64,000 bases of DNA from Streptomyces cinnabarinus. Its GTDB lineage: Bacteria > Actinomycetota > Actinomycetes > Streptomycetales > Streptomycetaceae. Of this stretch, positions 55,449-63,081 are shown in pieces. The position numbers were made by a program, and so were the translations under genes. The DNA lies in assembly GCF_027270315.1 (NCBI RefSeq), contig NZ_CP114413.1, forward strand, positions 4,340,001 to 4,404,000, read 5' to 3'. The notes under the pieces are model-generated. The model made no database searches. It worked only from the letters and a program-made list of their open reading frames with translations, and was not told the origin of the DNA. Each line of letters opens with the position of its first letter. Position 1 is the first letter of the stretch.

Positions 55449-56315
55449 CTAGGCAGACTGCTCGGCCGACACAGGAGCTTCGAAGATCTCGCCGTTGCCG
55501 GGGACGCCTATGCCCCGCCAGCGGAACGGCAGGCCGCGGGCGGTGTCCGGGTCGGATCCGTCCATCAGCTGGAAGTGCACATGCGGCTCACTGGAGTTGC
55601 CCGAGTTCCCGCACCGGGCGAGCACCTGCCCGGCGCGCACCCGGTCGCCCTCGGCCACGGTCAGCGAGCCGTGGTTCAGGTGGGCGTAGAGGGCGTGGGT
55701 GCCGTCGCCGAGGTCGAGGACGAGGTGGTTGCCGACGATGCGCCGGACGCCCGCCATCTCGCGCACCGACGCCTCGACGAGCATCAGATACAGCAGCCCC
55801 GGCAGGGAGGTGCGGCTGAGATGGTCGCGCTGCCGGTCCTCGGCCCGCACGACCGTGCCGTCGGCCACCGCGTGCAGCGGGGCGCGGAAGGCCGGGAAGT
55901 CGGCGTTGCGCCGGGCGAGCGGCCACAGCGCGCGGAAGCCGGGGCGGGCGCCCGGCTCGGGCTCGGCGACGATGTCGATGGCGTAGGTCTGGCCGTAGGC
56001 GTGGGTGCCGTGGCTCGGGGTGCGGTTCGCCGGGCTGTTGAGCGCGGACCAGCGGCCGGTGACGGGCGGGTCGACCTCTATCGGTTCGGCCGCTCTCCGC
56101 TCACGATCCAGCGGCTCGCCCTCCTCCGCCGACTGCCCTTTGCTTGCGCGCGCGGGCCGGTTCGCGGTGACGACAAGGGCGTACGCCAGGACCAGGAGCA
56201 GGAAGTTCCACCAGTGCGGATAGCCGAGGTCGAGCCAGACGTCGGCAATCACGAGGCCGAAGAAGGCCATCAGCAGGAGCCGGAAGCCGATCATGGCGAG
56301 CTTGCGTGCGGACAT
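55449..56315 (-). CDS. Membrane-anchored M23-family peptidase
   Basis: The 288-residue protein has two N-terminal membrane helices (about 8-55) and an M23/LytM-like domain (about 100-280). The metal site is recognisable in GTHAYGQTYAIDIV and HVHFQL (HxH); the spacing of the first His and Asp is longer than in canonical HxxxD. It may hydrolyse peptidoglycan or act as a regulator. It follows the ArsR gene by 33 bp, so the two are likely one transcript. Confidence 0.85.
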   Translation of the reverse strand: MSARKLAMIGFRLLLMAFFGLVIADVWLDLGYPHWWNFLLLVLAYALVVTANRPARASKGQSAEEGEPLDRERRAAEPIEVDPPVTGRWSALNSPANRTPSHGTHAYGQTYAIDIVAEPEPGARPGFRALWPLARRNADFPAFRAPLHAVADGTVVRAEDRQRDHLSRTSLPGLLYLMLVEASVREMAGVRRIVGNHLVLDLGDGTHALYAHLNHGSLTVAEGDRVRAGQVLARCGNSGNSSEPHVHFQLMDGSDPDTARGLPFRWRGIGVPGNGEIFEAPVSAEQSA

Positions 56316-56348
56316 GGTTTCCCCCTGTGTTGCGGTTGTTCTCGTGGC

Positions 56349-56849
56349 CTACGGCCGGGCCGCCGCGAGCATGACGAGCAGTGGCACGACCCGTCCCGGC
56401 GGCACTTCGTAGCGGCCGCGTGCGGTGGCGTGCAGCCAGCCCCCGGCGGTCAGTTGGGGCAGGTGGTGGTAGATCTGGCCGGTCGTGCCGAGTTCTTCCA
56501 GCGCGGTCAGTTCGGCCACGGTGCGGCGGCCGCCGAGCACCTCGCGCAGCAGCCTCAGCCGTACCGGATGAGCGAGCGCGGCGAACGCGTCGGTGCTTTC
56601 CGACCACTCCTCGTCCAGCAGGTCCTCGACGAGCGCGGTGCGCTGCCAGCCGTACTGCTCCCCGGTCGGCAGTCGCACCTCCCCGGTGAACAGGACGCCC
56701 CCGTCCGTGGCCCCCGCCTCGGACATCTGCTCCTTCAAGGTCTCCAGGGCCCAGAAGTCGCCCTCGCCGACGCGCGGGGTGGTCCGGCCCGCCGCTTCGA
56801 GTGCCGCCAGTCGGCGTTCGAGATCGGTGACGCGCTCTTCCAGGTCCAT
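56349..56849 (-). CDS. ArsR-like winged-helix regulator
   Basis: The 166-residue protein begins with a short coiled coil (1-20, LEERVTDLERRLAALE) and has a winged HTH at about 85-150 (HPVRLRLLREVLGGRRTVAEL, GTTGQIYHHLPQL). No Cys metal site of the ArsR/SmtB type is present. The ATG at 56849 lies 6 bases after the -10, so the mRNA is probably leaderless. A palindrome in its own promoter spacer suggests autoregulation; downstream M23, MDMPI-like and META genes may be its targets. Confidence 0.87.
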   Translation of the reverse strand: MDLEERVTDLERRLAALEAAGRTTPRVGEGDFWALETLKEQMSEAGATDGGVLFTGEVRLPTGEQYGWQRTALVEDLLDEEWSESTDAFAALAHPVRLRLLREVLGGRRTVAELTALEELGTTGQIYHHLPQLTAGGWLHATARGRYEVPPGRVVPLLVMLAAARP

Positions 56850-56855
56850 GCTCCG

Positions 56856-56884
56856 AGATTACGGAATTACGTAACTCCGTGCAA
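56856..56884 (-). promoter_or_regulatory. ArsR promoter with operator in spacer
   Basis: On the minus strand TTGCAC (56884-56879), 17 bp, TAATCT (56861-56856), then 6 bases to the ATG. The spacer holds the palindrome GGAGTTACGTAATTCC (one mismatch pair), a candidate autoregulatory site. Confidence 0.7.
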
Positions 56885-56935
56885 GCACTCTTTCCGGTGA
56901 ACGGCGAACAGCCAAGGACCAACGGCGAACATGCC

Positions 56936-56969
56936 GAAGCCCCCGCCCGGCTGACCGGACGGGGGCTTC
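56936..56969 (-). terminator. purL terminator
   Basis: GAAGCCCCCGcCCGG and CCGGaCGGGGGCTTC form a 15-bp stem with one mismatch around CTGA, 19 bp after the purL stop. There is no U-tract, as often in Streptomyces. Confidence 0.75.
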
Positions 56970-56988
56970 TCACAAACAGCCGGGACGA

Positions 56989-59247
56989 CTACGCCAGCAG
57001 AGCCGGAATCGTCGCCTCGTGCGCCTCGCGCAGCTCCGTCAGGGAGAGCGCGAACTCGCCCTGCACCTCCACCGAGTCACCGTCGACGACACCGATGCGG
57101 GTGACCGGAAGGCCCCGCGCACCGCACATGTCGTTGAAGCGGACCTCCTCCGAGCGGGGCACGGCGACGACCGCGCGGCCCGCCGACTCCGAGAAGAGGA
57201 AGGTGAACGCGTCCAGACCGTCCGGGACGACCAGCCGGGCGCCCTTGCCGCCGAGCAGCGCCGACTCCACGACCGCCTGGACGAGACCGCCGTCGGACAG
57301 GTCGTGCGCCGAGTCGATCATGCCGTCGCGGGAGGCGGAGATCAGGATCTCGGCGAGCAGCCGCTCACGCTCCAGGTCCACCTTCGGGGGCAGTCCGCCG
57401 AGGTGGTCGTGGACGACCTGGGACCAGGCCGAGCCGCCGAACTCCTCACGCGTGTCGCCGAGGAGGTAGAGCAGCTGCCCCTCCTCCTGGAAGGCGACCG
57501 GCGTGCGACGGGCGACATCGTCGATGACGCCGAGCACCGCAACCACCGGGGTCGGGTGGATGGCGACCTCGCCGGTCTGGTTGTAGAGGGAGACATTGCC
57601 GCCGGTCACCGGGGTGCCGAGCTGCTGGCAGGCGTCCGCCAGACCGCGGATGGCCTCCGCGAACTGCCACATCACCGCCGGGTCCTCGGGCGAGCCGAAG
57701 TTCAGGCAGTCGGAGACCGCGAGCGGCTTCGCGCCCGTCGTCGCCACGTTCCGGTACGCCTCCGCCAGCGCCAGCTGGGCACCGTGGTACGGGTCCAGCT
57801 TGGCGTAACGGCCGTTGCCGTCCGTCGCGATGGCGACGCCGAGGCCGGTCTCCTCGTCGATGCGGATCATGCCGGAGTCCTCCGGCTGGGCCAGCACCGT
57901 GTTGCCCTGCACGAAGTGGTCGTACTGAGACGTGATCCACTTCTTCGACGCCTGGTTGGGGGAGGCCACCAGCTTCAGGACCTGGTCCTTCAGCTCCTGC
58001 GCGGACGCGGGCCGCGGCAGCTTGTTGGCGTCGTCCGCCTGGAGCTCGTCCTGCCAGGACGGGCGGGCGTAGGGGCGCTCGTAGACCGGGCCGTCGTGCG
58101 CGACCGTGCGCGGGTCGACGTCGACGATCTTGCCGCCGTGCCAGTAGATCTCAAGGCGGTCGCCGTCGGTGACCTCACCGATGACGGTGGCGATGACGTC
58201 CCACTTCTCACAGATCTCCAGGAACCGGGCGACCTTCTCCGGCTCCACGACCGCGCACATGCGCTCCTGCGACTCGCTCATGAGGATCTCCTCAGGAGAG
58301 AGCGTGGAGTCGCGCAGCGGTACGTCGTCCAGGGTGACGGTCATGCCGCCGGAGCCGTTCGAGGCCAGCTCGGACGTGGCACAGGACAGGCCCGCCGCGC
58401 CCAGGTCCTGGATGCCGACCACCAGCTTCTCCTGGAACGCCTCCAGGGTGCACTCGATGAGCAGCTTCTCCTGGAAGGGGTCGCCGACCTGGACCGCCGG
58501 ACGCTTCGAGGGCTTGGCGTCGTCGAAGGTCTCGGAGGCGAGGATCGAGGCGCCGCCGATACCGTCACCGCCGGTGCGGGCCCCGTACAGGATGACCTTG
58601 TTGCCCGCGCCGGACGCCTTCGCGAGGTGGATGTCCTCGTGCCGCATCACACCGATGGCACCGGCGTTGACCAGCGGGTTGCCCTGATAGCAGGAGTCGA
58701 AGACGACCTCGCCGCCGATGTTGGGCAGGCCCAGGCAGTTGCCGTAGCCGCCAATGCCGGCGACGACGCCCGGCAGCACGCGCTTGGTGTCGGGGTGGTC
58801 GGCCGCGCCGAAGCGCAGCGGGTCCACGACCGCGACCGGACGCGCGCCCATCGCGATGATGTCGCGCACGATGCCGCCCACGCCCGTGGCCGCGCCCTGG
58901 TAGGGCTCGACGTAGGAGGGGTGGTTGTGCGACTCGACCTTGAAGGTGACCGCGTAGCCCTGGCCGACGTCGACGACACCGGCGTTCTCACCGATGCCGA
59001 CGAGCAGCGCGTCGGACTGCGGGGCCTTCTCGCCGAACTGGCGGAGGTGGACCTTGGAGGACTTGTACGAGCAGTGCTCGGACCACATGACGGAGTACAT
59101 GGCCAGCTCCGCGCCCGTGGGGCGGCGGCCGAGGATCTCCACGACCCTCTCGTACTCGTCCTTCTTCAGGCCGAGTTCGGCCCAGGGCAGCTCGACGTCG
59201 GGGGTCGCGGCCGCGTGCTCGACCGTGTCCAGAGGCGTCCGGCTCAT
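56989..59247 (-). CDS. purL: Phosphoribosylformylglycinamidine synthase, large subunit
   Basis: The 752-residue protein is the small-type PurL (FGAM synthetase II), which works with PurQ and PurS. Motifs: MWSEHCSYK, VESHNHPSY, GGYGNCLG and DLGAAGLSCA. It uses ATP and ammonia from PurQ. The purQ stop and purL start overlap by 4 bp (ATGA), so the genes are translationally coupled. Confidence 0.97.
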   Translation of the reverse strand: MSRTPLDTVEHAAATPDVELPWAELGLKKDEYERVVEILGRRPTGAELAMYSVMWSEHCSYKSSKVHLRQFGEKAPQSDALLVGIGENAGVVDVGQGYAVTFKVESHNHPSYVEPYQGAATGVGGIVRDIIAMGARPVAVVDPLRFGAADHPDTKRVLPGVVAGIGGYGNCLGLPNIGGEVVFDSCYQGNPLVNAGAIGVMRHEDIHLAKASGAGNKVILYGARTGGDGIGGASILASETFDDAKPSKRPAVQVGDPFQEKLLIECTLEAFQEKLVVGIQDLGAAGLSCATSELASNGSGGMTVTLDDVPLRDSTLSPEEILMSESQERMCAVVEPEKVARFLEICEKWDVIATVIGEVTDGDRLEIYWHGGKIVDVDPRTVAHDGPVYERPYARPSWQDELQADDANKLPRPASAQELKDQVLKLVASPNQASKKWITSQYDHFVQGNTVLAQPEDSGMIRIDEETGLGVAIATDGNGRYAKLDPYHGAQLALAEAYRNVATTGAKPLAVSDCLNFGSPEDPAVMWQFAEAIRGLADACQQLGTPVTGGNVSLYNQTGEVAIHPTPVVAVLGVIDDVARRTPVAFQEEGQLLYLLGDTREEFGGSAWSQVVHDHLGGLPPKVDLERERLLAEILISASRDGMIDSAHDLSDGGLVQAVVESALLGGKGARLVVPDGLDAFTFLFSESAGRAVVAVPRSEEVRFNDMCGARGLPVTRIGVVDGDSVEVQGEFALSLTELREAHEATIPALLA

Positions 59248-59924
59248 GCGTTGACCAGCTTCTTGAGGATCGAGGTGAAGAACGGGAGACCGTCGGTGCG
59301 GCCCGACCCGATCAGGGGCTCGACGGCGTGCTCCGGGTGCGGCATGAGGCCTACGACGTTCCCGGCCTCGTTGGTGATGCCGGCGATGTCGTTGAGCGAG
59401 CCGTTGGGGTTGAAGTCGAGGTAGCGGAACGCGACCCGGCCCTCGGCCTCCAGCTTGTCCAGCGTGTACTGGTCGGCGACGTAGCGGCCGTCCATGTTCT
59501 TCAGCGGGATATGGATCTCCTGGCCCGCCTCGTAGTCGCTGGTCCAGGCCGTGGACGCGTTCTCCACCCGCAGCTTCTGGTCGCGGCAGATGAAGTGCAG
59601 GTGGTCGTTGCCGAGCATGCCGCCGGGGAGCAGGTGCGCCTCGGTGAGGACCTGGAAGCCGTTGCAGATGCCGAGGACCGGGAGTCCGGCCTTCGCCTGC
59701 TCGATGACGGTCTCCATCACCGGCGAGAAGCGGGAGATGGCTCCGGCGCGCAGGTAGTCGCCGTAGGAGAAGCCGCCGGGCAGCACCACGGCGTCGACCT
59801 GGTGGAGGTCCTTGTCCTTGTGCCAGAGGGCGACCGGTTCGGCGCCCGCGAGGCGGATCGCACGCTGGGTGTCCCGGTCGTCGAGACTCCCTGGGAAAGT
59901 GACGACGCCAATACGAGCGGTCAC
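59244..59924 (-). CDS. purQ: Phosphoribosylformylglycinamidine synthase, glutaminase subunit
   Basis: The 226-residue class I glutamine amidotransferase has the nucleophile Cys 87 in VLGICNGFQ and the His/Glu pair in MPHPEHAVEP near the C-terminus. It supplies ammonia to PurL. It overlaps purS and purL by 4 bp each. Confidence 0.97.
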   Translation of the reverse strand: MTARIGVVTFPGSLDDRDTQRAIRLAGAEPVALWHKDKDLHQVDAVVLPGGFSYGDYLRAGAISRFSPVMETVIEQAKAGLPVLGICNGFQVLTEAHLLPGGMLGNDHLHFICRDQKLRVENASTAWTSDYEAGQEIHIPLKNMDGRYVADQYTLDKLEAEGRVAFRYLDFNPNGSLNDIAGITNEAGNVVGLMPHPEHAVEPLIGSGRTDGLPFFTSILKKLVNA

Positions 59925-60184
59925 TTCGCAGCCTCCGCGACTTCCTCCACCTTGACGGTGAAGTCCTCGATCACGGTGTTGGCGAGGAAGGATTCCGCAA
60001 GATCATGGATGCGGGCGAGCGCGGCCTCGTCGACCGGCCCGTCAACTTCCAGTTCGAATCGCTTTCCCTGACGTACGTCCGAGATGCCGTCGAAACCCAG
60101 CCGCGGCAGTGCGCGCTGCACCGCCTGGCCCTGGGGGTCGAGGATCTCCGGCTTGAGCATGACGTCGACTACGACGCGTGCCAC
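59921..60184 (-). CDS. purS: Phosphoribosylformylglycinamidine synthase, PurS subunit
   Basis: The 87-residue protein is PurS, the small subunit that bridges PurQ and PurL (MARVVVDVMLKPEILDPQG, LGF, VRQGKRFEL). I chose GTG 60184, 5 nt after GGAG; a GTG two codons upstream overlaps that ribosome-binding site. It is the first gene of the purSQL operon and divergent from lsrL. Confidence 0.95.
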   Translation of the reverse strand: MARVVVDVMLKPEILDPQGQAVQRALPRLGFDGISDVRQGKRFELEVDGPVDEAALARIHDLAESFLANTVIEDFTVKVEEVAEAAK

Positions 60185-60462
60185 GTGCACTCCCGGTGGT
60201 GTGGTGCTGAGCAGGTTCCTGCAGGTGGTTTCAGACTACCTGCACAAAATTTCTACGCGCGTCGACTTGTAGGAATCTACGTGATGGCTGTCACGAGCCA
60301 TCGGAAGAGCGGGTACACGGAAAAGTTCCGGGAAAGATCCGAGATCGTCACCCGAAACCTATTGCGCTCGGACACGCGGAAGGATTTAGTCGGGCTTCAC
60401 AATGCATTGTCGGGCACTGTACAAATGAATTGTCACCCGTGCCGTACGAAGGGACCAATTTC
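60185..60462. promoter_or_regulatory. Divergent purS/lsrL promoter region
   Basis: The 278 bp are unusually AT-rich for this DNA in parts (for example 60241-60260 and 60355-60430). A perfect 7-bp inverted repeat GATGGCT-GTCACG-AGCCATC lies at 60283-60302. Lsr2-type proteins prefer AT-rich DNA, so autoregulation is possible. Confidence 0.5.
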
Positions 60463-60780
60463 GTGGCGCAGAAGGTCGTGGTCACCCTCTTTGACGACAT
60501 CGACGGCTCGGAAGCGGCGGAAACGATCGCCTTCGGACTCGACGGCAAGTCGTACGAGATCGACCTGAATCAAACGAATGCCGAGAAACTGCGTAAGGCG
60601 CTTGAGCCGTACGTGGAGGCCGGCCGCAAGCGGTCGCGCTCCGGCAAGGCCTACCGGCAGACCGAGGTCGCCCCCGACCCGGCGGCCGTCCGGGCCTGGG
60701 CGCAGGCCAACAAGATGGACGTACCGGCCCGCGGCCGGATCCCCAAGAAGGTCTACGAGGCATTCGCCGCGGCGCAGTGA
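60463..60780 (+). CDS. lsrL: Lsr2-family nucleoid-associated protein (LsrL type)
   Basis: The 105-residue protein has the Lsr2 architecture: an N-terminal oligomerisation domain (1-60, VVVTLFDDIDGSEAAETI) and a C-terminal AT-hook-like DNA-binding domain (about 68-105, VRAWAQANKMDVPARGRIPKKV, with RGR). Its place beside purSQL matches LsrL (SCO4076) rather than Lsr2 (SCO3375). Lsr2 silences specialised-metabolite clusters in Streptomyces; LsrL's own role is less known. GTG 60463 follows AAGGGA. Confidence 0.92.
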   Translation: MAQKVVVTLFDDIDGSEAAETIAFGLDGKSYEIDLNQTNAEKLRKALEPYVEAGRKRSRSGKAYRQTEVAPDPAAVRAWAQANKMDVPARGRIPKKVYEAFAAAQ

Positions 60781-60835
60781 GGGTCCACCCGGTCACCGTC
60801 CTCGGGGCCGCCAGCGGGCCCTGAGGACAACCGAC

Positions 60836-60866
60836 TTGCGCGGCACCCCTCCCGATCAGCTAGAGT
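60836..60866 (+). promoter_or_regulatory. Promoter of non-canonical tRNA-Gly
   Basis: TTGCGC (60836-60841), 19 bp, TAGAGT (60861-60866), about 50 bp before the tRNA. Confidence 0.5.
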
Positions 60867-60917
60867 CTGGAGCACGCCGCGGGGCGGGGACGGAAAATCC
60901 CAGCTCACGGAGTACAT

Positions 60918-60989
60918 GCGGGTGTAGTTCAGTAGTAGAACATCCCCCTTCCAGGGGGAAGGCGCAGTGTGCAATTCCTGTCACCCGCT
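60918..60989 (+). tRNA. tRNA-Gly (UCC) with altered D- and T-loops
   Basis: A 72-nt tRNA with perfect acceptor GCGGGTG/CACCCGC, anticodon TCC in CTTCCAG over a TCCCC/GGGGA stem, and discriminator U73; C2-G71, G3-C70, C35 and C36 are kept for glycyl-tRNA synthetase. However G18 is A, and the T arm reads AGTGTGCAATT instead of a GTTCNAN loop, so T54-T55-C56 becomes U-G-C. The T stem is also weak with an extra U. The D-loop to T-loop contact should be lost. Staphylococcal tRNA-Gly used for peptidoglycan bridges has the same GUGC change. Confidence 0.85.
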
Positions 60990-61024
60990 CTGCATCGCCG
61001 TACCGAGGATCCTTCTGGATCAGG

Positions 61025-61030
61025 TAGGCT
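61025..61030 (+). promoter_or_regulatory. -10-like element before tRNA-Gly (GCC)
   Basis: TAGGCT lies 54 bp before the tRNA. The -35 is weak, so the two tRNA-Gly genes could also be co-transcribed. Confidence 0.4.
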
Positions 61031-61084
61031 GGTGCTCGCGCCGATCGGTGGCTGTGCTTGTTACAGCTGGCGGTCGGAGGCAAT

Positions 61085-61157
61085 GCGGACGTAGCTCAGT
61101 TGGTAGAGCGCAACCTTGCCAAGGTTGAGGTCGCGAGTTCGAGCCTCGTCGTCCGCT
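61085..61157 (+). tRNA. tRNA-Gly (GCC), canonical
   Basis: A 73-nt cloverleaf: acceptor GCGGACG/CGTCCGC, anticodon GCC in TTGCCAA, D-loop TTGGTA with G18-G19, T-loop TTCGAGC, discriminator U. It is a normal decoding tRNA and contrasts with its upstream neighbour. Confidence 0.95.
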
Positions 61158-61165
61158 CGGGAATG

Positions 61166-61195
61166 AGACCCCGGTCCACTGGACCGGGGTCTTTT
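61166..61195 (+). terminator. Terminator after tRNA-Gly pair
   Basis: AGACCCCGGTCCA and TGGACCGGGGTCT form a 12- to 13-bp stem followed by TTTTC, 8 bp after the second tRNA. Confidence 0.9.
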
Positions 61196-61227
61196 CATGT
61201 TTCCTGTCGGCCGTCCTCACTTGCTTC

Positions 61228-61254
61228 TGACATTTGTCATGCCTGGCGATGACA
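61228..61254. promoter_or_regulatory. Nested inverted repeats upstream of ABC exporter operon
   Basis: TGACATTTGTCA (61228-61239, perfect arms) overlaps TGTCAT-N8-ATGACA (61235-61254). This half-site pattern is of the kind bound by DesR/LuxR-type response regulators, and the operon encodes a cognate-type histidine kinase. Binding is inferred. Confidence 0.55.
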
Positions 61255-61297
61255 GCGCGCACTGCCGAGCGGCCCGGAACACCGGGAGTCTGAAGTC

Positions 61298-62290
61298 ATG
61301 GACAGGAACGAACACGGACACGTGATTGAGGTCGCCGACCTGCGGCGTGTGTACGGGGGCGGGTTCGAGGCGGTACGCGGAATCACCTTCTCGGTGACCC
61401 GCGGTGAGGTCTTCGCGTTGCTCGGCACCAATGGCGCGGGCAAGACCTCCACCGTCGAACTGCTGGAGGGGCTCGCCCGGCCGGCCGGGGGGCAGGTGCG
61501 GGTGCTCGGCCACGATCCCTACACCGAGCGGGCCGCCGTACGGCCGCGGACCGGGGTCATGCTCCAGGAGGGCGGGTTCCCGTCCGAGCTGACCGTCACC
61601 GAGACCGCGCGGATGTGGGCCGGGTGTGTGAGCGGGGCGCGTCCGCCGCTGGAGGTGCTGGAGCGGGTCGGTCTCGCCACCAAGGCAGATGTGCGGGTGA
61701 AGCAGTTGTCCGGGGGTGAGCGGCGGCGTCTGGATCTGGCGCTCGCGCTGCTCGGGGATCCCGAGGTGCTGTTCCTGGACGAGCCGACGACCGGGCTCGA
61801 CGCCGAAGGGCGCCGGGACACCTGGGAGTTGGTGCGCGGACTGCGCGACGCCGGTACGACCGTGCTGCTGACCACGCACTATCTGGAGGAGGCCGAGGGC
61901 CTCGCCGACCGGCTGGCGATCCTGCACCAGGGGCGGATCGCGGCCGCCGGGACCCCGGCCGAGGTGACCGCGTCCCAGCCCTCGCGCATCGCCTTCGAAC
62001 TGCCCGAGGGCTACTTCCTGGGCGACCTGCCGCCGCTCGGCGAGCTGGGCGTGTCCGGGCACGACGTCGAGGGACGGGTCGTCCGGCTGCGCACCCATGA
62101 GCTCCAGCGGGCGGCGACCCGGCTGCTGGTGTGGGCCGAGGAGGCCGGGGTGGAGCTGCGGGGGCTGGATGTGCGGTCGGCCTCGCTGGAGGAGGCGTTC
62201 CTGACGATCGCGCGAGAGGCGTCCGAGTCCGACTCCGCGGCCGGATCCATGTCCGCGTCCGCATCCGAGAAGAAGGAGTACGCGGCATGA
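61298..62290 (+). CDS. ABC transporter ATP-binding subunit
   Basis: The 330-residue protein is an ABC-2 exporter ATPase: Walker A GTNGAGKTS, signature LSGGERRR, Walker B VLFLDEPTTGLD and H-loop TTHYLEE. A C-terminal extension (about 225-330), including a Ser/Ala-rich tail, follows the nucleotide-binding domain. It should power the permease encoded next. The last 4 bp overlap the permease start (ATGA). Confidence 0.93.
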   Translation: MDRNEHGHVIEVADLRRVYGGGFEAVRGITFSVTRGEVFALLGTNGAGKTSTVELLEGLARPAGGQVRVLGHDPYTERAAVRPRTGVMLQEGGFPSELTVTETARMWAGCVSGARPPLEVLERVGLATKADVRVKQLSGGERRRLDLALALLGDPEVLFLDEPTTGLDAEGRRDTWELVRGLRDAGTTVLLTTHYLEEAEGLADRLAILHQGRIAAAGTPAEVTASQPSRIAFELPEGYFLGDLPPLGELGVSGHDVEGRVVRLRTHELQRAATRLLVWAEEAGVELRGLDVRSASLEEAFLTIAREASESDSAAGSMSASASEKKEYAA

Positions 62291-63063
62291 GCAGCGCCGT
62301 CACCACCCCGGCCGGCCGGATGGCGGCGCTGGCCCGAGCCGAGCTCACCCTGCTCGGACGCAGCAGGGGAACCCTCTTCGCCGCCCTGTTCGTCCCCCTG
62401 GTCCTGCCGCTCAGCGTGTACTCGACGACCAAGGACATGGACCTGGAGGAGCACGGTCTCACCCCCGGCACCGTCATCCTGCCCGCCGCCATCGGGTTCT
62501 CGCTGCTCTTCGCGGTGTACGGGGCGCTCGTCGGCGTCTTTACCGCGCGGCGCGAGGAACTCGTCCTGAAGCGACTGCGCACCGGGGAGCTGCGGGACAA
62601 CGAGATCCTCGCCGGATCCGCCCTGCCGGCCGTCACCACCGGCCTCGCCCAGTCCGTACTGCTCGCGGTGGGCTGCGCGGTCCTGCTCGACATGCCCGCG
62701 CCCCGCGCCCCGCACCTCGCCGTCCTGGCCCTGCTGGTCGGGCTCGTGATGTGCGCCGCGCTCGCGGCCGTCACCTCGGCGTTCACCCGCACCACGGAGA
62801 GCGCCCAGGTCACCACGCTGCCCGTGGTGTTCGTCTCGATGCTCTTCTCCGGCATGGCCTTCCCGCTGGAGCTCCTGCCCGACCGGGCGGCCTCGGTGTG
62901 CGAACTCCTGCCGCTGACCCCGGTGGTCACCCTGGTCCGCGGTGGCTGGACCGGCGAACTGTCCGGCTACGAGGCGACGGGCGCCCTGCTCACCGCGCTG
63001 GCCTGGACCGCGGTGTCCGTGTTTGCTGTACGACGGTGGTTCCGCTGGGAACCCCGGCGTTGA
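62287..63063 (+). CDS. ABC-2 type permease subunit
   Basis: The 258-residue protein has six predicted membrane helices (about 25-45, 60-80, 110-130, 145-165, 175-195, 230-250) and the ABC-2 fold. Together with the upstream ATPase it forms an exporter, probably for a drug, lipid or peptide. It overlaps the ATPase gene by 4 bp and is followed by the kinase gene after 18 bp. Confidence 0.9.
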   Translation: MSSAVTTPAGRMAALARAELTLLGRSRGTLFAALFVPLVLPLSVYSTTKDMDLEEHGLTPGTVILPAAIGFSLLFAVYGALVGVFTARREELVLKRLRTGELRDNEILAGSALPAVTTGLAQSVLLAVGCAVLLDMPAPRAPHLAVLALLVGLVMCAALAAVTSAFTRTTESAQVTTLPVVFVSMLFSGMAFPLELLPDRAASVCELLPLTPVVTLVRGGWTGELSGYEATGALLTALAWTAVSVFAVRRWFRWEPRR

Positions 63064-63081
63064 GGTGAGGGGGACGGGCGC

